From Bin87 sp034421995 (lineage in GTDB: Bacteria > Chloroflexota > Dehalococcoidia > Lucifugimonadales > UBA3495), in the NCBI GenBank assembly GCA_034421995.1, contig DAOUJY010000038.1, positions 1-64,000 of the forward strand: 64,000 bases of DNA, written 5' to 3'. This document shows, in pieces, positions 61,750 through 64,000 of this stretch. The notes beneath the pieces are model-generated. The model saw nothing but the letters and a program-made list of their open reading frames with translations. It ran no database searches and was not told where the DNA came from. The number at the start of each line of letters is the position of its first letter. Positions within the stretch are counted from its first letter, which is position 1. The position numbers and the translations under genes were made by a program.

Positions 61750-63135
61750 ATGATTATCGACGCGCATTGCCACATATTGCCGCCGGATTTCGCGCGTCGC
61801 CACGACGAACTGGCCGCCCGGGACGCCACCTACGCGGCGTTATTTCCCAGCGCCGGCGCCCGCATGGCCGACGCCGAAACGTTGCTTCGTGACATGGACG
61901 CGGCCGGGATCGACCGGGCGGTGGTCATGGGATTCGGTTGGACCGACCCGTCGGTTGCCGCCGAAGCGAACGACTATTTGCTGCAAGCGGCAACGGCACA
62001 CCCGGACCGGCTCACCGCTTTGGCATCTGCGAACCCCGCCTGGGGTGAACCCGCCATCGAGGAAGCGGTGCGTTGCTTTGACGCGGGCGCCGCCGGCATT
62101 GGCGAATTGCACGCCGACAGCCAGGGATTCGACATCGGCGACACCCGAATCATGGCCCCGTTGATGGTTGAGTTACGTCGCCGCGACCTCATCCTCGTCG
62201 TCCATGCTTCGGAACCCGTTGGGCACCAGTACCCCGGCAAAGGAACGTCAACCCCGGAACGGCTGGCGCAATTGGCCGCCAACTTCCCACAGAACCGCAT
62301 CGTCCTCGCCCATCTCGGCGGGGGGCTGCCCTTCTATGCCGCCATGCCCGAAGTTGCCGATACGCTGCAGAACGTTTGGTACGACACTGCGGCCCTCCCC
62401 TTTCTGTATCGCCCGACTGCTGTGGCGGCCGTTGTGGCCACCGCTGGCGCGGACCGCATCCTGTTTGGCACCGACTACCCGCTGCTCAGTCACGGTCGGG
62501 TCGCTGACCATATCCGCGACGCCGGGTTGAACGACGAGCAACTGAAGGCCATCATGGGCGGCAACGCCGCCACCCTGTTTCCGTTTCGGAAGCCGTCGCT
62601 GGAAACCCTACCGGACTACCTGCGTCCGGGATTGGATATAGTCCTGATTGGATTGAACCCGTCGGCTTATTCCGTGCGGGCCGGCCGCTATTTTGCCAAC
62701 CCGCGCAACCGTTTCTGGCCGGCCATTTCGGCAGCAAAGCTTGCCGGCCGGCCGGTGGGGCCGGAGGACGACGCTGGCTTATTGGCATTTGGGATTGGGT
62801 TCACGGACGTGGTGAAGCGTCCCACGCCACAGGCTTCCGGGCTGTCCGCCGCCGACTATCGCCGGGATGCTCCCCTGCTGCGGGAAAAGCTGCTTTCCCA
62901 CGAGCCGGCCATCGCGTGTTTCCACGGACTGACGGCGTATCGCGCCTATCTTCGTTACGCCGAGGGAATCTCCAAACCCGGAGCCATAGCACTCGGCCAG
63001 CAGGATTTCACCATCGGCAACAGCCGGGTATTCGTCCTGCCGAACCCCAGCCCGGCCAACGCCCGGTATTCGCTGGCGGACCTGACCGGATGGTACGTGG
63101 AACTCAATCGGTGGAGGGCTGAGCTGAACCCATGA
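61750..63135 (+). CDS. Amidohydrolase / Mug-type G:T/U mismatch DNA glycosylase fusion
   Basis: 461 aa with two unrelated enzymes in one frame. Residues 1-280 are an amidohydrolase-2/TIM-barrel metal hydrolase: HxH in MIIDAHCHILPP (His6, His8), Glu119 in GIGELHADS, His152, His188 in LAHLGGG and Asp242 in LFGTDYPLL. Residues 287-455 match the Mug/thymine-DNA-glycosylase family: LRPGLDIVLIGLNPS, FANPRNRFWPAIS, VVKRPTPQASGLS and VFVLPNPSPANARYS. The join at about 280-290 is short and in frame. The ATG at 61750 was chosen over an upstream start at 61711. The stop overlaps the thpR start (ATGA). Why these are fused is not known. Confidence 0.85.
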   Translation: MIIDAHCHILPPDFARRHDELAARDATYAALFPSAGARMADAETLLRDMDAAGIDRAVVMGFGWTDPSVAAEANDYLLQAATAHPDRLTALASANPAWGEPAIEEAVRCFDAGAAGIGELHADSQGFDIGDTRIMAPLMVELRRRDLILVVHASEPVGHQYPGKGTSTPERLAQLAANFPQNRIVLAHLGGGLPFYAAMPEVADTLQNVWYDTAALPFLYRPTAVAAVVATAGADRILFGTDYPLLSHGRVADHIRDAGLNDEQLKAIMGGNAATLFPFRKPSLETLPDYLRPGLDIVLIGLNPSAYSVRAGRYFANPRNRFWPAISAAKLAGRPVGPEDDAGLLAFGIGFTDVVKRPTPQASGLSAADYRRDAPLLREKLLSHEPAIACFHGLTAYRAYLRYAEGISKPGAIALGQQDFTIGNSRVFVLPNPSPANARYSLADLTGWYVELNRWRAELNP

Positions 63136-63719
63136 CCGCCAGCGGGGAGACCATTCGCACCTTTATTGCGCTGCCTCTGCCAGCGGACTGGACGGAGGCG
63201 CTGGGCTACGTCATTTCGGAGTTGCAAAACGCCATGCCCTCGGGAGTGCGCTGGGTCGATCCTTCCGGTATCCACCTTACGCTGAAATTTCTCGGCCCCA
63301 CCGCCCCCACCTTGGCGGACAGAATAATCGCGGCGTTGGACCGACAATTCGACTCTCCAGTTGTCCCGCAATTGACACTGGCCGGGTTGGGAACGTTCCC
63401 AACGGGCCGGAACCCCCGGGTTATCTGGGCTGGCGTGTCCGGGGACCCGGTGACGCTCGACGCACTCCACCGGCGGGTCGAGGACGCGGCCGTTGGCCTG
63501 GGTTGGCCTGCGGAGAGGCGTCCCTTCCGTCCGCACCTGACGTTGGGCCGTGTCCGTGACCGGGTGTCGCCGCGACAACGGCAAGCAATTGCAGACGTAG
63601 TCGCTCGCTCGGTCCTCCCGGCCGCCTCCTCATGGCGGCCCGACACCGTCAGGTTATACCGCAGCGAGTTGACCCCTCGGGGCGCCATTTACACCAGCCT
63701 GGGAGACATCAAAATCTGA
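63132..63719 (+). CDS. thpR: RNA 2',3'-cyclic phosphodiesterase
   Basis: 195 aa of the 2H phosphoesterase (LigT/ThpR) family, which opens 2',3'-cyclic phosphate RNA ends. Both HxT/S-x motifs are present: IHLTLKFLG (about residue 49) and PHLTLGRVRD (about residue 136). The N-terminus TIRTFIALPLPADW and the C-terminus VRLYRSELTPRGAIYTSL are typical. The ATG overlaps the stop of the upstream fusion gene by four bases, and its own TGA overlaps the next ATG (TGATG at 63717-63721). The three genes are thus tightly coupled. Confidence 0.93.
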   Translation: MTASGETIRTFIALPLPADWTEALGYVISELQNAMPSGVRWVDPSGIHLTLKFLGPTAPTLADRIIAALDRQFDSPVVPQLTLAGLGTFPTGRNPRVIWAGVSGDPVTLDALHRRVEDAAVGLGWPAERRPFRPHLTLGRVRDRVSPRQRQAIADVVARSVLPAASSWRPDTVRLYRSELTPRGAIYTSLGDIKI

Positions 63720-64000
63720 TGGAAACCACCGTTGAGACCACCATCATTCCGATCCCGCCCTATGACTTTCAGCTAACGGCAGGTCAGCCCAATTACTCCC
63801 GGGACCAGCAGTACAAGACCGAGGAGTACACGGACGACACTTATATCCGTCTCCTCGATTTGGGCGATAAAGTCGCGTTGGCATCGGTGCGGTCCTCCGG
63901 GACGGTGGACGACCCCAAACTGTCAGTGACCTTGACGGGGGATGACATCGACGACCACGACCGGGCACGCGCGGCCCAGCAATTGACCTGGTTACTGGGC
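63719..64000 (+). CDS. Putative AlkA-like DNA glycosylase (N-terminal part)
   Basis: An open frame of 94 codons runs off the right edge. YDFQLTAGQPNYSR, then a strand pair (TYIRLLDLGDKVALASVR), then AAQQLTWLLG resemble the N-terminal domain of AlkA-type 3-methyladenine glycosylases, where 'fDl.lTl' leads to '...lLG.dDD'. The helix-hairpin-helix core is outside the window. The ATG overlaps the thpR stop by one base. The glycosylase call is tentative; the context of a Mug-type glycosylase and thpR supports it weakly. Confidence 0.5.
   Translation, partial: METTVETTIIPIPPYDFQLTAGQPNYSRDQQYKTEEYTDDTYIRLLDLGDKVALASVRSSGTVDDPKLSVTLTGDDIDDHDRARAAQQLTWLLG

Overview
The window is GC-rich, gene-dense bacterial DNA with no rRNA, CRISPR array, transposase or phage module that I can see. 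It carries the F420 precursor genes cofG and cofH, two luciferase-like flavin/F420 oxidoreductases, many acyl-CoA and small-molecule enzymes, a transketolase split into two genes, a GatC/GatA pair and lipoproteins, with no outer-membrane genes. This mix best fits a monoderm-like Chloroflexota of the Dehalococcoidia/SAR202 type. That assignment is inferred from gene content, not from a marker phylogeny.

Layout. 1-4.9 kb (minus): the N-terminal part of a fibronectin-III/solute-binding protein, cofH, cofG and ruvB. 5.6-6.0 kb: the RNase P RNA gene. 6.1-11.9 kb (plus): HpcH-type aldolase, PHP hydrolase, two MaoC-like proteins, a two-domain VOC protein, a His-rich metal-type ABC ATPase, a small membrane protein and an SDR. 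11.9-15.2 kb (plus): a tightly coupled cassette of a PD-(D/E)xK-like protein, a winged-helix-like protein and a P-loop ATPase, behind its own extended -10 promoter. 15.2-18.4 kb: gatC, gatA, asnS. 18.4-24.2 kb (minus): small genes including an aspartic-protease-like protein, an Mrr nuclease, an NHL-repeat protein, an acyl-CoA dehydrogenase and a DUF1800 protein. 24.4-28.5 kb: three MFS transporters. 28.6-37 kb: LLM oxidoreductase, RND pump with lipoprotein adaptor, DUF35/thiolase pair, HAD protein. 37.4-39.6 kb: DUF1989 protein, two orphan ORFs and an odd type II tRNA-like gene. 39.8-46.7 kb: acyl-CoA ligase, LLM oxidoreductase, HicBA, alcohol dehydrogenase, Uma2, FAD oxidase, tRNA-Pro. 46.8-50.2 kb: two DUF4349 lipoproteins, one with a collagen-like stretch. 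50.2-56.9 kb: mfd, proB, proA and a small protein. 57-61.6 kb (minus): transketolase A and B, a kinase/zinc-ribbon/ADP-ribosylglycohydrolase fusion, and a Nudix protein with the same zinc ribbon. 61.7-64 kb (plus): an amidohydrolase/Mug-type glycosylase fusion, thpR and the start of an AlkA-like glycosylase.

How the genes fit together. CofG and CofH make the deazaflavin precursor of F420, a possible cofactor of the two LLM enzymes. The MaoC, acyl-CoA dehydrogenase, acyl-CoA ligase, thiolase and SDR genes point to acyl-CoA-based degradation. RuvB, Mfd, the glycosylases and ThpR are housekeeping nucleic-acid functions.

The strongest candidates for something undescribed are the three-gene cassette at 11.9-15.2 kb, which looks like a defence or DNA-processing system, and the kinase/zinc-ribbon/ADP-ribosylglycohydrolase protein with its zinc-ribbon Nudix partner at 57-59.8 kb, which looks like an ADP-ribose or nucleotide signalling module. 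The type II tRNA-like gene at 39.6 kb comes next.
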